Of a stretch of DNA of 64,000 nt, positions 1 to 6,914 are shown piece after piece (position 1 is the stretch's first letter; the number at the start of each line of letters is the position of its first letter). The translations under genes and the position numbers were made by a program. The stretch comes from Pelagibacterium sp. 26DY04. Its GTDB lineage: Bacteria > Pseudomonadota > Alphaproteobacteria > Rhizobiales > Devosiaceae. The notes beneath the pieces were generated by a model, which did not search any database, was not told where the DNA came from, and saw only the letters and a list, made by a program, of their open reading frames with translations. The DNA lies in NCBI RefSeq assembly GCF_031202305.1, contig NZ_CP101731.1:2356001-2420000 (forward strand). Direction: 5' to 3'.

Positions 1-80
1 AATGCAGCCCGGTCCAGGTTCTCATCCCCCACCGGTCCATCCGAGATGTAATATTTGCGTCCAGCACCAGTGCCAGCCAT
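1..80 (-). CDS. Truncated tail-region protein (N-terminus only), possibly tail tube
   Basis: Only the first 26 codons are inside the window (MAGTGAGRKYYISDG...). The start is an ATG at 80-78 preceded by an AAGGAG ribosome site about 9 bases upstream. It follows the tail-terminator gene and a 48-residue protein in the same direction. That is the usual place of the major tail (tube) protein in siphoviruses. The assignment rests on position only; the visible sequence is too short to identify. Confidence 0.5.
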   Translation of the reverse strand, partial: MAGTGAGRKYYISDGPVGDENLDRAA

Positions 81-104
81 CGCAGTTTCTCCTTGTCGGG
101 TTGA

Positions 105-251
105 TTAGGCGGAGGGCTTGGCCTTGTCGGCCTCGCGCTTCGCGGTTGTCTCCGCCACCTTCGTGTGGAGCTTGGGGTTAAACTCGCGCTCATAAATGCG
201 CTGCTTGCTGCCGTCCTTCTTGCGGACGACAATCGTGTCCTTGATGTTCAT
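105..251 (-). CDS. Small charged phage protein, 48 aa
   Basis: An ATG at 251 opens a 48-codon frame ending in TAA at 107-105. The protein starts MNIKDTIVVRKKDG and is rich in Lys, Arg and Glu. It lies 2 bases after the stop of the tail-terminator-like gene and 24 bases before the next start, so it is tightly packed in the late operon. It has no recognisable domain. A role in tail assembly or as a small tail accessory protein is inference from position. Confidence 0.55.
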   Translation of the reverse strand: MNIKDTIVVRKKDGSKQRIYEREFNPKLHTKVAETTAKREADKAKPSA

Positions 252-253
252 GG

Positions 254-682
254 CTATGCCTCTGTTTTCCATCTCACGGTGATCGGGGTGACGAAGCGCT
301 GCCGCTCGTCATCTAAGAAGCCGCCGCCGACTTCGGGTGCCTCCGAGACTTTGACGGTGATCCCGCCGTAGCGCATGGGCAGATCGGCAGGGAAATGGCC
401 AGCAATGTCGCCTGCCATCTCTTGGGAATGAGGGCGGCTGGTGTCGCCTGGTCGGAACATGAGCCCCAACTGAACGAAGCCCTGGCGAAAGGGCGGATCG
501 CCGCCGTCAAGGTATCGCCGTTGCGGACGGTTAGGGCGATACATCACCTCAATGACCATGCCGTTGGGCAGTGTCTCGGGTCGGTCGCCATCAATGGTCG
601 TGTGCGGCTGAGACAGGCTCAGCGTGTCGATGCGCGCCTTGATCGCCAGCCAGATTTTCGTCTCGACTGTCGGTGTAGCCAT
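254..682 (-). CDS. Tail terminator-like protein (DUF4128-like), 142 aa
   Basis: This 142-residue protein begins MATPTVETKIWLAIKARIDTL, a short helix followed by beta-rich sequence, as in the phage tail terminator / DUF4128 group that caps the tail tube and joins it to the head connector. It sits after the HK97 gp10-like gene and before the presumed tail tube gene, the usual order in siphoviruses. A weak GAGGG ribosome site precedes the ATG. The family call is from sequence style and synteny, not from a profile search. Confidence 0.6.
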   Translation of the reverse strand: MATPTVETKIWLAIKARIDTLSLSQPHTTIDGDRPETLPNGMVIEVMYRPNRPQRRYLDGGDPPFRQGFVQLGLMFRPGDTSRPHSQEMAGDIAGHFPADLPMRYGGITVKVSEAPEVGGGFLDDERQRFVTPITVRWKTEA

Positions 683-713
683 CCGGCCCTCACTGGTTTA
701 GATTGCGGCGCCG

Positions 714-920
714 ATGCCGAAGAAACTCACCGATCGCGAAGTCTATGAACGCTTGCATGCCGCAGGGCTTGCGCTTGGCAATGATGATGGCGAGACGGTC
801 ATCGGAGACACTGCGCTAAAGGCAGCTCGCAAAGACCTCGCCATGCTCCAGATGGCCCTTGTGGCCGCAGAGGAGCGCGAGGAGCGGCTTAAACCTTCAG
901 AGCCGACCGTACCCTCCTGA
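714..920 (+). CDS. Small helical protein on the opposite strand of the late operon, 68 aa
   Basis: A 68-codon frame starts at ATG 714 in the 206-base gap between two leftward genes, and its end overlaps the 3' end of the gp10-like gene by 32 bases tail to tail. The product is predicted helical and charged (KAARKDLAMLQMALVAAEE). It has no clear ribosome site, and the case for it being real is its protein-like composition plus the gap it fills. It is one of four rightward small genes embedded in the leftward late region. Function unknown. Confidence 0.4.
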   Translation: MPKKLTDREVYERLHAAGLALGNDDGETVIGDTALKAARKDLAMLQMALVAAEEREERLKPSEPTVPS

Positions 921-1320
921 CGTTCTCAGCGACGTGCTGCTGCCAGTTCTGCGCGGCCAGCCTGATAAACCCGTCTCGATACTCGCGGATGCCTGCATAG
1001 GCCGCTGTGTAGCCGAAATAGAGCGGATCGGTGATATCGGACCCCAAGATGACCAGTTCGATATCGGCAGCGCTATAGCTGTAGGAGCCCGGCGATGCGT
1101 CGCTCGGCGGGCGATACTCGGGGTTGATCGAAGGCATCCGGCTTGTGGACGCCATCAGCGAGTTCCATAGAAAGCCGGTCCTCACCCGCATGTGCCCGCC
1201 GGCACCGCGAGGCGTCTGCATCTCTCCAACAACGTCTTGCGCAGCGCCCTTGCGGACGGCATCAATCGCCCCCGGCACCTTCGCTGCCCAGGTTCCTACC
1301 TGAGCCTCAAACGAGGTCAC
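889..1320 (-). CDS. HK97 gp10-like head-tail connector / tail completion protein
   Basis: The 143-residue product resembles the HK97 gp10 family: an N-terminal helix (TSFEAQVGTWAAKV), a basic middle with an 'RVRTGFLWNSL' segment typical of the family, and the 'YFGYTAAYAGIREYRDGFIRLAAQNW' region near the C-terminus where gp10 proteins carry H/P-x-Y-A-xxxExG-type sequence. The start is a GTG at 1320 that overlaps the TGA of the upstream minor head gene (GTGA), implying translational coupling. It would act at the head-tail joint during virion assembly. Confidence 0.65.
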   Translation of the reverse strand: MTSFEAQVGTWAAKVPGAIDAVRKGAAQDVVGEMQTPRGAGGHMRVRTGFLWNSLMASTSRMPSINPEYRPPSDASPGSYSYSAADIELVILGSDITDPLYFGYTAAYAGIREYRDGFIRLAAQNWQQHVAENVRRVRSALKV

Positions 1321-2363
1321 TGCACCACTCTTCGCTGCTCAGCCAGCATCGCGGCGTAGTCGATCCGGTATTCGACCCGGCATCGGCAGCCTATCGTGTG
1401 CTTGCCCGGCGCGTCGGGATCATGCGGATAGCGGACGCTGGTCCCGTCAGGCATGACGAACGGCTCCAGATAGGGCACAGCCTTGCCGCTCATGGCCTGG
1501 TGCTGCACGCGCGGATGTTCCGCATAGGAATGGCGCCAGATCTTCTCCACGAAACGGGCGTCTACCTTCCCCTGCTGGATCGCCTGACGCATTGCATCAT
1601 CACGAGCCTTGCCCAAGGCATTGAGCGTTTCCGTTCGGCCAATCGTCTCGCCCCTGAGCGCGAGGTAACTATCCGACAGGCGGCCCGTGATCCGGGCTAC
1701 AAGTTCAGCGCTGATCGGACGCCCATCCCTGATCGCCGCCATGACGCTTGGATCGAACCGCTTGTTTCGGCGGGACAGCGTCAGGTAATGGCGCATGCCC
1801 TCTACGTCTCCAGAGAGAAGCGCTGAGCGGGCGTTTGCCACCGTCCGCTCCTGAGCAGCCGTGAGGCCCAATACGCCGCCTGTGCGCTCGTTTGTGGCCC
1901 TTGATACGCGCCCCACGAGATCAAGGGCGGTTTGGCGAGGGTTCTGACCTCGGGCCAAGCCAGCCATGAGATGCTGACGGGCCGCTTCGCGCTGATCCTC
2001 AACGATTCGGGTGATCAGAGTTGAGCTATGGCGCCGAAGCCATTCCTCCGCCTCTGGATTGCGAACCCCGAAGCGGAACAACACCCGCCCGCCTTCCGGG
2101 TCGCGGATGCGGAGCGCATCGGCCTGGGCGATCCCACCAGAGTTGTATGCCTCCCCAATCAACAGATCGAGCCTGCCATAAGCCTCGCGCTCGATCTGCA
2201 GTGCGTCGATGGCGCCGGCGATATCCCCGCGCTCCAATCGATCGATCAGCAGCTTGAGCGTCACGCTCGATCTGATCTCGGCGACAGCAGCAAGGAAGGC
2301 GTCACGGACCTGCGGCTCCAGCCTTTCGGCCAGGGCCTCGAATATCTGGCGCTGTGTGGGCAT
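1317..2363 (-). CDS. Phage minor head protein (Mu F / SPP1 gp7 head morphogenesis family)
   Basis: The 348-residue protein has the family's C-terminal signature: 'GETIGRTETLNALGKARDDAM', then a Trp-His segment (EKIWRHS), 'RVQHQAMSGKAVP' and a final 'GKHTIGCRCRVEYRIDY'. The chosen ATG at 2363 (MPTQRQIFEAL) has an AAGGAA ribosome site 4 bases upstream; a longer frame from 2405 lacks one. Members of this family bind the portal and help early capsid assembly. In most phages this gene follows the portal directly; here it lies about 4.5 kb further along, between connector genes, so the order is rearranged. Confidence 0.75.
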   Translation of the reverse strand: MPTQRQIFEALAERLEPQVRDAFLAAVAEIRSSVTLKLLIDRLERGDIAGAIDALQIEREAYGRLDLLIGEAYNSGGIAQADALRIRDPEGGRVLFRFGVRNPEAEEWLRRHSSTLITRIVEDQREAARQHLMAGLARGQNPRQTALDLVGRVSRATNERTGGVLGLTAAQERTVANARSALLSGDVEGMRHYLTLSRRNKRFDPSVMAAIRDGRPISAELVARITGRLSDSYLALRGETIGRTETLNALGKARDDAMRQAIQQGKVDARFVEKIWRHSYAEHPRVQHQAMSGKAVPYLEPFVMPDGTSVRYPHDPDAPGKHTIGCRCRVEYRIDYAAMLAEQRRVVQ

Positions 2364-2425
2364 GGCTTTCCTTGCGGCGCAGTCCGGTGCAAAGTCCGCT
2401 TCCACCTTCGAACGCGGAGTGCTTC

Positions 2426-2647
2426 ATGTTTTATGTCTGGATCGCAGCCGCGTTCGCGGCCGGCATGCTCTTGTCGATCATCCCTATTGCACTGCAGCTC
2501 AAAGGGACCCTTGAGTTGATTAAGAACCGATCGGCCGAGGACCGACTGTCCGGGGCCGTCGAACTCCTGCACGGTATCTACTGGCTGCTCTGGATTGCTG
2601 TGGGCTTCCTTGCAGCGATACTTGCCGCGCTCATCGTCCCTCGCTAA
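2426..2647 (+). CDS. Two-helix membrane protein on the opposite strand of the late operon, 73 aa
   Basis: The ATG at 2426 has a GGAG ribosome site 6 bases upstream. The product has two hydrophobic stretches (residues about 3-22 and 52-70) flanking a charged segment (KGTLELIKNRSAEDRL). It is encoded against the direction of the surrounding head genes and fills the gap between the minor head protein gene and the next connector gene, whose stop it overlaps by 4 bases. An independently expressed cargo gene (moron) is the simplest reading. Membrane location is predicted; function is unknown. Confidence 0.65.
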   Translation: MFYVWIAAAFAAGMLLSIIPIALQLKGTLELIKNRSAEDRLSGAVELLHGIYWLLWIAVGFLAAILAALIVPR

Positions 2648-3063
2648 CTGGTGAGCGTGAGCTCATAGAGGACCACCACGCCAGCAGGCGAAAGGGGCTT
2701 CACGTCCAACAGCTCTTGCCACACCACATTCGCATCCCCAGCCGTCACAACCTGCGCCTCTGTCATCCCCAGCACGATCCTGTCGTCATCCGATGGGACA
2801 ACACCGGCAGCGCCCGAGATGGTCACCGTCCGCTTGGTCTGGCCGATCAGCGTTCCGTTGATATCCCGAAGCTCCTGATCCGAGATCAGCACCCGGACCT
2901 CATGATAGGTGGGAACACCGCCGGGCGGGTCCCATGGGTTCTGCGGCTCCCCTGTCCCTTCCTTGCGGATGACGGCTGGGTGGCCATCGGGCTCGAAGAT
3001 GTCGCCTATGGACCTGATAGCCCCCTCGACTTCCGCGGCGATGCTGTTCCAATCCTCAGCCAT
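2644..3063 (-). CDS. Probable head closure / connector protein, 139 aa
   Basis: The 139-residue protein begins MAEDWNSIAAEVEGAIRSIGD and is mostly beta-rich after a Pro/Gly-rich loop (NPWDPPGGVPTYHEVRV). Length, fold style and place (between the DnaT-like connector and the tail-side proteins) match head-closure or stopper proteins of siphoviruses. The ATG at 3063 lies one base after the upstream gene's TGA. No specific family motif was recognised, so the function is inferred mainly from position. Confidence 0.5.
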   Translation of the reverse strand: MAEDWNSIAAEVEGAIRSIGDIFEPDGHPAVIRKEGTGEPQNPWDPPGGVPTYHEVRVLISDQELRDINGTLIGQTKRTVTISGAAGVVPSDDDRIVLGMTEAQVVTAGDANVVWQELLDVKPLSPAGVVVLYELTLTS

Positions 3064-3064
3064 G

Positions 3065-3544
3065 TCAGACCACCAAAATGTCGGGGATGCCGCCCACAGG
3101 GACCAGGAACGGCGCCAAGAGCCCTTCCACGGCGCTGAGGACCGGGATCATCGCCCCGGCAGCACTGGCATCGCCAATGACGTCCCATTCGATCTTGTCG
3201 ACTTTCGTCAGCACCTTTGTGGTGCCGGGCGTGTAGGTCACCGAGAGGGAACCGGGCGCCTTTGCCTCGGCGAAGGCCGCCACATAGCTCGCCTTGATCA
3301 CAGCATCGGGGATGACATCGCTGCCGATCGCCTGGCCATAGGCCTTGGCGCCCGTACGCGGCCATGCCCGTTCCTGAGCAAATCCGCCGGTCGGCACTCC
3401 CGAGAAGCGTGATCCATATGTCCCATCGATATACGAGCTGCCCCGCTCCCGCAGGACTGCGATGGATGGAGCGCCCTCTGGCAGCGTGAATCCGTTTTCG
3501 GAGAGCCAGTCAGTAAAACCCTGGTCGGTGCCATAGCCAGCCAT
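3065..3544 (-). CDS. Head-tail adaptor of the 'DnaT-like ssDNA-binding' phage family, 159 aa
   Basis: The product matches a phage protein group often labelled DnaT-like: 'RERGSSYIDGTYGSRFSG', 'AWPRTGA' and 'DVIPDAVIKASYVAAFAEA' occur in the right order. In phages these proteins are encoded just after the major capsid gene and probably act as head-tail adaptors rather than replication proteins. The start at 3544 (MAGYGTDQGF) has a GGAGAG ribosome site 8 bases upstream; a longer frame to 3652 overlaps the opposite-strand gene at 3637 and lacks such a site. Confidence 0.6.
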   Translation of the reverse strand: MAGYGTDQGFTDWLSENGFTLPEGAPSIAVLRERGSSYIDGTYGSRFSGVPTGGFAQERAWPRTGAKAYGQAIGSDVIPDAVIKASYVAAFAEAKAPGSLSVTYTPGTTKVLTKVDKIEWDVIGDASAAGAMIPVLSAVEGLLAPFLVPVGGIPDILVV

Positions 3545-3636
3545 GCGGACGTCTCTCCAGATTATTCTTCTGTTCCGACGCATCCGAGCGAGCTCAACGC
3601 TATATACAAGCCATAAGCTCAACAAAGGAGTTCGAG

Positions 3637-3795
3637 ATGAGCGAACAAGCACGTCGCGCGGAACAGAATGCGTTTGAACTTGGCCAGCAGCACTCGAGGA
3701 ACGAGCACTACGACAATCCCTACCCGCCTCAGTCGCAGTACAGCGATCTGTACGATCAGGGCTTTGAGATCGAGCGCGAAACGATCTTCGAATAA
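3637..3795 (+). CDS. Small polar Gln/Tyr-rich protein on the opposite strand, 52 aa
   Basis: An ATG at 3637 with a strong AAAGGAG ribosome site 6 bases upstream opens a 52-codon frame ending at TAA 3795. The protein is polar, with an N-terminal 'EQARRAEQNAFELGQQ' helix and a Tyr/Pro/Gln segment (NPYPPQSQYSDLYDQ). It runs opposite to the flanking head genes and ends just before a perfect 9-base-pair hairpin (3804-3828). A TATATA at 3601-3606 could be a -10 element, but no good -35 was seen. Function unknown. Confidence 0.6.
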   Translation: MSEQARRAEQNAFELGQQHSRNEHYDNPYPPQSQYSDLYDQGFEIERETIFE

Positions 3796-3803
3796 GTCAG
3801 ATC

Positions 3804-3828
3804 GGGGCGCGGCAGTGGTCCGCGCCCC
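3804..3828. terminator. Perfect 9-bp GC-rich hairpin between convergent genes
   Basis: GGGGCGCGG (3804-3812) pairs perfectly with CCGCGCCCC (3820-3828) around a 7-base loop. It lies between the 3' ends of the rightward 52-residue gene and the leftward 117-residue gene. Neither side has a long T run, so it may be a weak bidirectional terminator or an RNA-stabilising or attenuating structure within the late transcript. Confidence 0.55.
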
Positions 3829-3835
3829 TTGGTGA

Positions 3836-4189
3836 TTATGCGTCTGCCTTGGCCTTAAGAGCCGCGATAATCTCGTCCTTGGTGGACGGGGTATCGTCGC
3901 CCAGCACCTTCGATGCAGCGGCCTTGAACGTCATGAAGTTGCCATCGGCAAGCTCGAGGACTTCGGCAGCGGTCTTGGGCTGTTCGTCCTGCTTGGGCGC
4001 AGCGTCGGCCTTAGCCTTCCCGGCGATCACCGAGAGGGCACCGCTCTTCACGCGAGCGTCGAAGACCTTGGTCTTGATGACGTCGAGGTCTTTGGTCTCG
4101 CCCGGTGCCAGAGACACGGTGCGGACCTTGCCGTCGACCTTGGCGTTGACGCCAAGGATGGCTTTGGAGGTGTTGGTGATCTTGGTCAT
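3836..4189 (-). CDS. Hypothetical head-region protein with C-terminal HeH/LEM-like segment, 117 aa
   Basis: Starts at ATG 4189, three bases after the capsid gene stop. The N-terminal half is beta-rich (MTKITNTSKAILGVNAKV...VRTVSLAPGETKDLD), like small capsid-associated proteins. After a Lys/Ala/Gln linker, residues about 75-115 (EVLELADGN..TFKAAASKVL....TKDEIIAALKAK) resemble the short helix-extended-loop-helix repeats found in phage proteins. A capsid accessory role is inferred from position beside the major capsid gene. Confidence 0.55.
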   Translation of the reverse strand: MTKITNTSKAILGVNAKVDGKVRTVSLAPGETKDLDVIKTKVFDARVKSGALSVIAGKAKADAAPKQDEQPKTAAEVLELADGNFMTFKAAASKVLGDDTPSTKDEIIAALKAKADA

Positions 4190-4192
4190 GGC

Positions 4193-5137
4193 TTAGATCC
4201 CATCCATGTAGCGCATCGCACCGGGGAGCGAGACGTCGACGCCACCGATACGGAACGCGCCCGGCACGTCGTAGCGGAACGGGCCTGTCTGCCACACGGG
4301 GAAGAAGCGGAAGGGCATCGGCATATTGAGCCGCAGCACTTCCTCATCGTTCCGGTAGCCAACCATACGGGCCGTGCCACCATCACCAGCGGTTTCGAGA
4401 CCACGAATGCCGCGCATGTTGAGCGGCTGGCCCGTCTCCATGGTGTAGACGTTGTTCTCGCGAAGCCACGAGAGGATGGTGGTCTCGGTGTTCTCCGACA
4501 GCTGGCGAGTGCCGATGTCGTGCATCTGCGTATAGGGCAGAAGGATCGTATCGATCATCTCGACAGTGTTGGAGCCGGTGAAGACGCCCGAGATCATGGC
4601 ATTGACGTCGGCCATGATCTGGCCGGGGGTCTTGTCCGCCCATTCGGTCGAAGAACCGGTGCCCGTGGCGGCCGCATCAACGGCGGTCACGTTCGGGTTG
4701 TTGGTGATGCCGGTGAAGCCCTTTTCGGTGTCACCGAAGAAGGCCACCGAATCCACCTTCTCCTCGGAAGCGCGGCGAGCAGCCGAGCCCTTGCGCGAGG
4801 ACAGGTCGATGCCGAGCTGCTGAGCCTGGGCCAGCTCCTCGACGTTCCAGCCGTAACCGATAGCGGCCATCGATACGGTCGCTTCGGTCTTGGCGCGGAG
4901 CAGTTCGACCTTCGGCACGTCATCGGCGCCGGCGTTCATCCATTCGGCCTGGCCCACACCATCGAGCGAGAAATAGGTGATGGACTTCACCCATTCCGGC
5001 CCGGTGGTGTCGACGGGCACCAGGCCGCGATACCGGATCGCCGGGTAGCGGGCCTGATAGACCGTCGCATTGATGCGGGATGCCTGCGAGACCGCGAAGC
5101 TCATCGCGACCTGAGCATCCATCTGGAAGTGTTTCAT
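4193..5137 (-). CDS. Major capsid protein, DUF2184 type, 314 aa
   Basis: The 314-residue protein has the layout of DUF2184 major capsid proteins: an N-terminal segment with 'YQARYPAIRYRGLVPVDTTGPEW', a 'VPKVELLRAKTEATVSMAAIG' strand region, 'ASEEKVDSVAFFGDTEKGFTGITNNP', and a C-terminal 'FRFFPVWQTGPFRYDVPG' segment. It would form the icosahedral shell. The upstream genes encode decoration and protease/scaffold proteins, the standard head cassette. A GGAAAG site precedes the ATG at 5137. Confidence 0.8.
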   Translation of the reverse strand: MKHFQMDAQVAMSFAVSQASRINATVYQARYPAIRYRGLVPVDTTGPEWVKSITYFSLDGVGQAEWMNAGADDVPKVELLRAKTEATVSMAAIGYGWNVEELAQAQQLGIDLSSRKGSAARRASEEKVDSVAFFGDTEKGFTGITNNPNVTAVDAAATGTGSSTEWADKTPGQIMADVNAMISGVFTGSNTVEMIDTILLPYTQMHDIGTRQLSENTETTILSWLRENNVYTMETGQPLNMRGIRGLETAGDGGTARMVGYRNDEEVLRLNMPMPFRFFPVWQTGPFRYDVPGAFRIGGVDVSLPGAMRYMDGI

Positions 5138-5157
5138 CTCAAGCTTTCCTTTCTGGC

Positions 5158-5592
5158 TTAGCTCAGGTTGACGACAGCCAGACCGGCGCCCGAGGTCGAA
5201 GTCTCGAACTTGCCAATCAGGGTGTTGTCGGTGGCGACGTTGGTGATGACGCCAGTGGCCGGCACGAAGTAGGCCAGGTCGCCGGCCGCGACGGCGACCG
5301 AGGCCTGGACGACAATCGGACCTTGGGTGCGTACGCGAGCCGTGGCGTACTGCGGGTAGCTGTCCTGCAGTTGCGTGGTGTCGAGCACCGTGATTCCCAC
5401 GAAGGGAGTGGCCGCAGCAGAAACGACGATCTGACGATCCCCGGTGCCCTGCACTGCCACCTTGCCAAAGCCGATACCGGCGGCGGTTTCAACGTTGCGC
5501 GACACGTCCTCGCCAGGCGTGCGCATGTCGGGGATCATGCCCTCGACCCAACGGGCCATCCCGTCGGCATAAGTGGTCTGGAGCGGGTCCAT
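5158..5592 (-). CDS. Capsid decoration / cement protein (Gp24-like), 144 aa
   Basis: The protein is a beta-rich 144-mer with 'PGEDVSRNVETAAGIGFGKVAVQG' followed by 'PFVGITVLDTTQ', the pattern of phage structural cement proteins that stabilise expanded capsids. It lies between the DUF2213 protease/scaffold gene and the major capsid gene. Its ATG overlaps the TAA of the upstream gene (TAATG), which suggests coupled translation at matched amounts. The family call is from recognised sequence pattern and position. Confidence 0.6.
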   Translation of the reverse strand: MDPLQTTYADGMARWVEGMIPDMRTPGEDVSRNVETAAGIGFGKVAVQGTGDRQIVVSAAATPFVGITVLDTTQLQDSYPQYATARVRTQGPIVVQASVAVAAGDLAYFVPATGVITNVATDNTLIGKFETSTSGAGLAVVNLS

Positions 5593-6143
5593 TACGCGGC
5601 CTCCGTCTTGCGGTTGAGATCAGCGATCGAGGCGGCATAGGCCTTGTCCTCGTCAGCCATGGCGCTGTCGTTCGACTGGATGCCGCTACGCAGCGTTTCC
5701 CGGAACGTGTCCGTGGTTTCCTTGCCGGCGTCTTCGGCGAGGATGTCGAAGCGGGCCGAGATGTAGTCGGCCGACTTGTCCTTGACCGCGGCATCGCCAA
5801 GCTTGGCAGTCACGACTGCCTTGCGGATGTCGGCATCGCTGAGGCCGTCGGTCTTGACGTCCTTGGCGATTTTGGTGGCCACGGTGACGAGCGCGGCGCG
5901 ATCTGCGACGAGCTTGTCGAGGGCAGCACCATCGACCACCTTGGCCTTGAGATCATCGATCTCGGCGTCCTTGGTGGCGATTTCCTTGTCCTTGGCAGCA
6001 AGGGCAGCGGCATGGGCCGTATCGGCTTCTGTCGCCTTCTTGGCCGCGTCAGCAAGGCGCTGCTGCAGCGTGGCAATGACGGTGGCGCCCTGATCGGTCA
6101 CCTCGACCGGGATGCCATCGACGGTTACCGTCTTCAGGTTCAT
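5592..6143 (-). CDS. Possible nested scaffold protein from an internal start, 183 aa
   Basis: Inside the DUF2213 gene and in the same frame, an ATG at 6143 (MNLKTVTVDGIP) is preceded by AAAAGGAAA about 6 bases upstream, a good ribosome site. It sits exactly between the protease half and the coiled-coil scaffold half. Translation from it would give a separate 183-residue scaffold, as with Nu3 inside the lambda C gene. This is inferred from the site and domain border; no direct evidence. Confidence 0.4.
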   Translation of the reverse strand: MNLKTVTVDGIPVEVTDQGATVIATLQQRLADAAKKATEADTAHAAALAAKDKEIATKDAEIDDLKAKVVDGAALDKLVADRAALVTVATKIAKDVKTDGLSDADIRKAVVTAKLGDAAVKDKSADYISARFDILAEDAGKETTDTFRETLRSGIQSNDSAMADEDKAYAASIADLNRKTEAA

Positions 6144-6728
6144 TGGAGTTTCCTTTTCAGGGGTTGCGTCATGGATCGGGGCAGCGCCCCACTTTCCCGC
6201 CTCGTCACCGATGCGAGCCTGAGAACCAGCCCGCGCCCGATCGACAAGCGCGAGATGGTTGATCTTGATTGAGCGTTGCTGTGCGTCGAACGGTTGGCCG
6301 TCAGCGGTCACGCCAGGCGTCCAATCGAGTTCACAGAGATAGCCAGCGGAAAGCTCACGCTTCCCCGCCTCGACAGCGTTGATCGCTGCAGCATCCTTGA
6401 GGATGAGGGGAAGCATCACCCATTCACCGTCCTGCTTGGCCGCAGTGCTGACCTCGCCAACCGATAGCTGGCGCCAGTTGTCCGCCGTGACCTGCTCCGA
6501 CGGGTGATCGACCGTAACCGGGGCATGGCTGAACGACTGGAGGCTATCCTGTGCAAAGACCTCGTCGGGTCCGCGATAGACGCGCACCACGTTGAGATCG
6601 GGTCGCCCCACCTCATCGCCGGTGTAAAGCTGAATGCCGGTGCGGACGCACTTGGCCTCTGCGATCAGATAGCCGTCAGCGGTCCGGCGCGGCTTGCCCG
6701 CGACGGTTACAGCGTCAGTGAATTGCAT
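5592..6728 (-). CDS. DUF2213 prohead protease fused to scaffold, 378 aa
   Basis: The N-terminal half (about residues 1-180) matches DUF2213, a phage prohead protease-like domain: 'YTGDEVGRPDLNVVRVYRGPDEVF', 'FSHAPVTVDHPSEQV', and 'SAGYLCELDWTPG'. The C-terminal half from about residue 195 is an Ala/Lys/Asp-rich coiled coil (KKATEADTAHAAALAAKDKE), typical of a scaffold. The start at 6728 (MQFTDAVTVAG) has a GAGGA ribosome site 5 bases upstream. Fusion of protease and scaffold is known in many phages. An internal start at 6143 may release the scaffold alone. Confidence 0.7.
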   Translation of the reverse strand: MQFTDAVTVAGKPRRTADGYLIAEAKCVRTGIQLYTGDEVGRPDLNVVRVYRGPDEVFAQDSLQSFSHAPVTVDHPSEQVTADNWRQLSVGEVSTAAKQDGEWVMLPLILKDAAAINAVEAGKRELSAGYLCELDWTPGVTADGQPFDAQQRSIKINHLALVDRARAGSQARIGDEAGKWGAAPIHDATPEKETPMNLKTVTVDGIPVEVTDQGATVIATLQQRLADAAKKATEADTAHAAALAAKDKEIATKDAEIDDLKAKVVDGAALDKLVADRAALVTVATKIAKDVKTDGLSDADIRKAVVTAKLGDAAVKDKSADYISARFDILAEDAGKETTDTFRETLRSGIQSNDSAMADEDKAYAASIADLNRKTEAA

Positions 6729-6914
6729 GGGGTCCTCGAATAATGTGCTAGGCGAAGCGCCCAATAGGCGCTAAAGGAAGCGCGGGCGGGGGAGCGGGTG
6801 ACACCAAGGTCCCAAATACCTTTTCGGCTGATGTCTGCCGTACCAACGGAGCTAAGGCCTACATAGTAAGAGGAACCGAGGGCTGGGAGAGATGCCCGGA
6901 TGCGTTTCTCCCGC

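Noticed and set aside
6729..6914. tRNA-like string on the leftward strand (TTAGCTCCGTTGGTA) after the portal gene
   Set aside because: No matching D-arm, anticodon or T-arm could be folded; the 186-base gap holds only a small 6-bp hairpin at 6756-6772.
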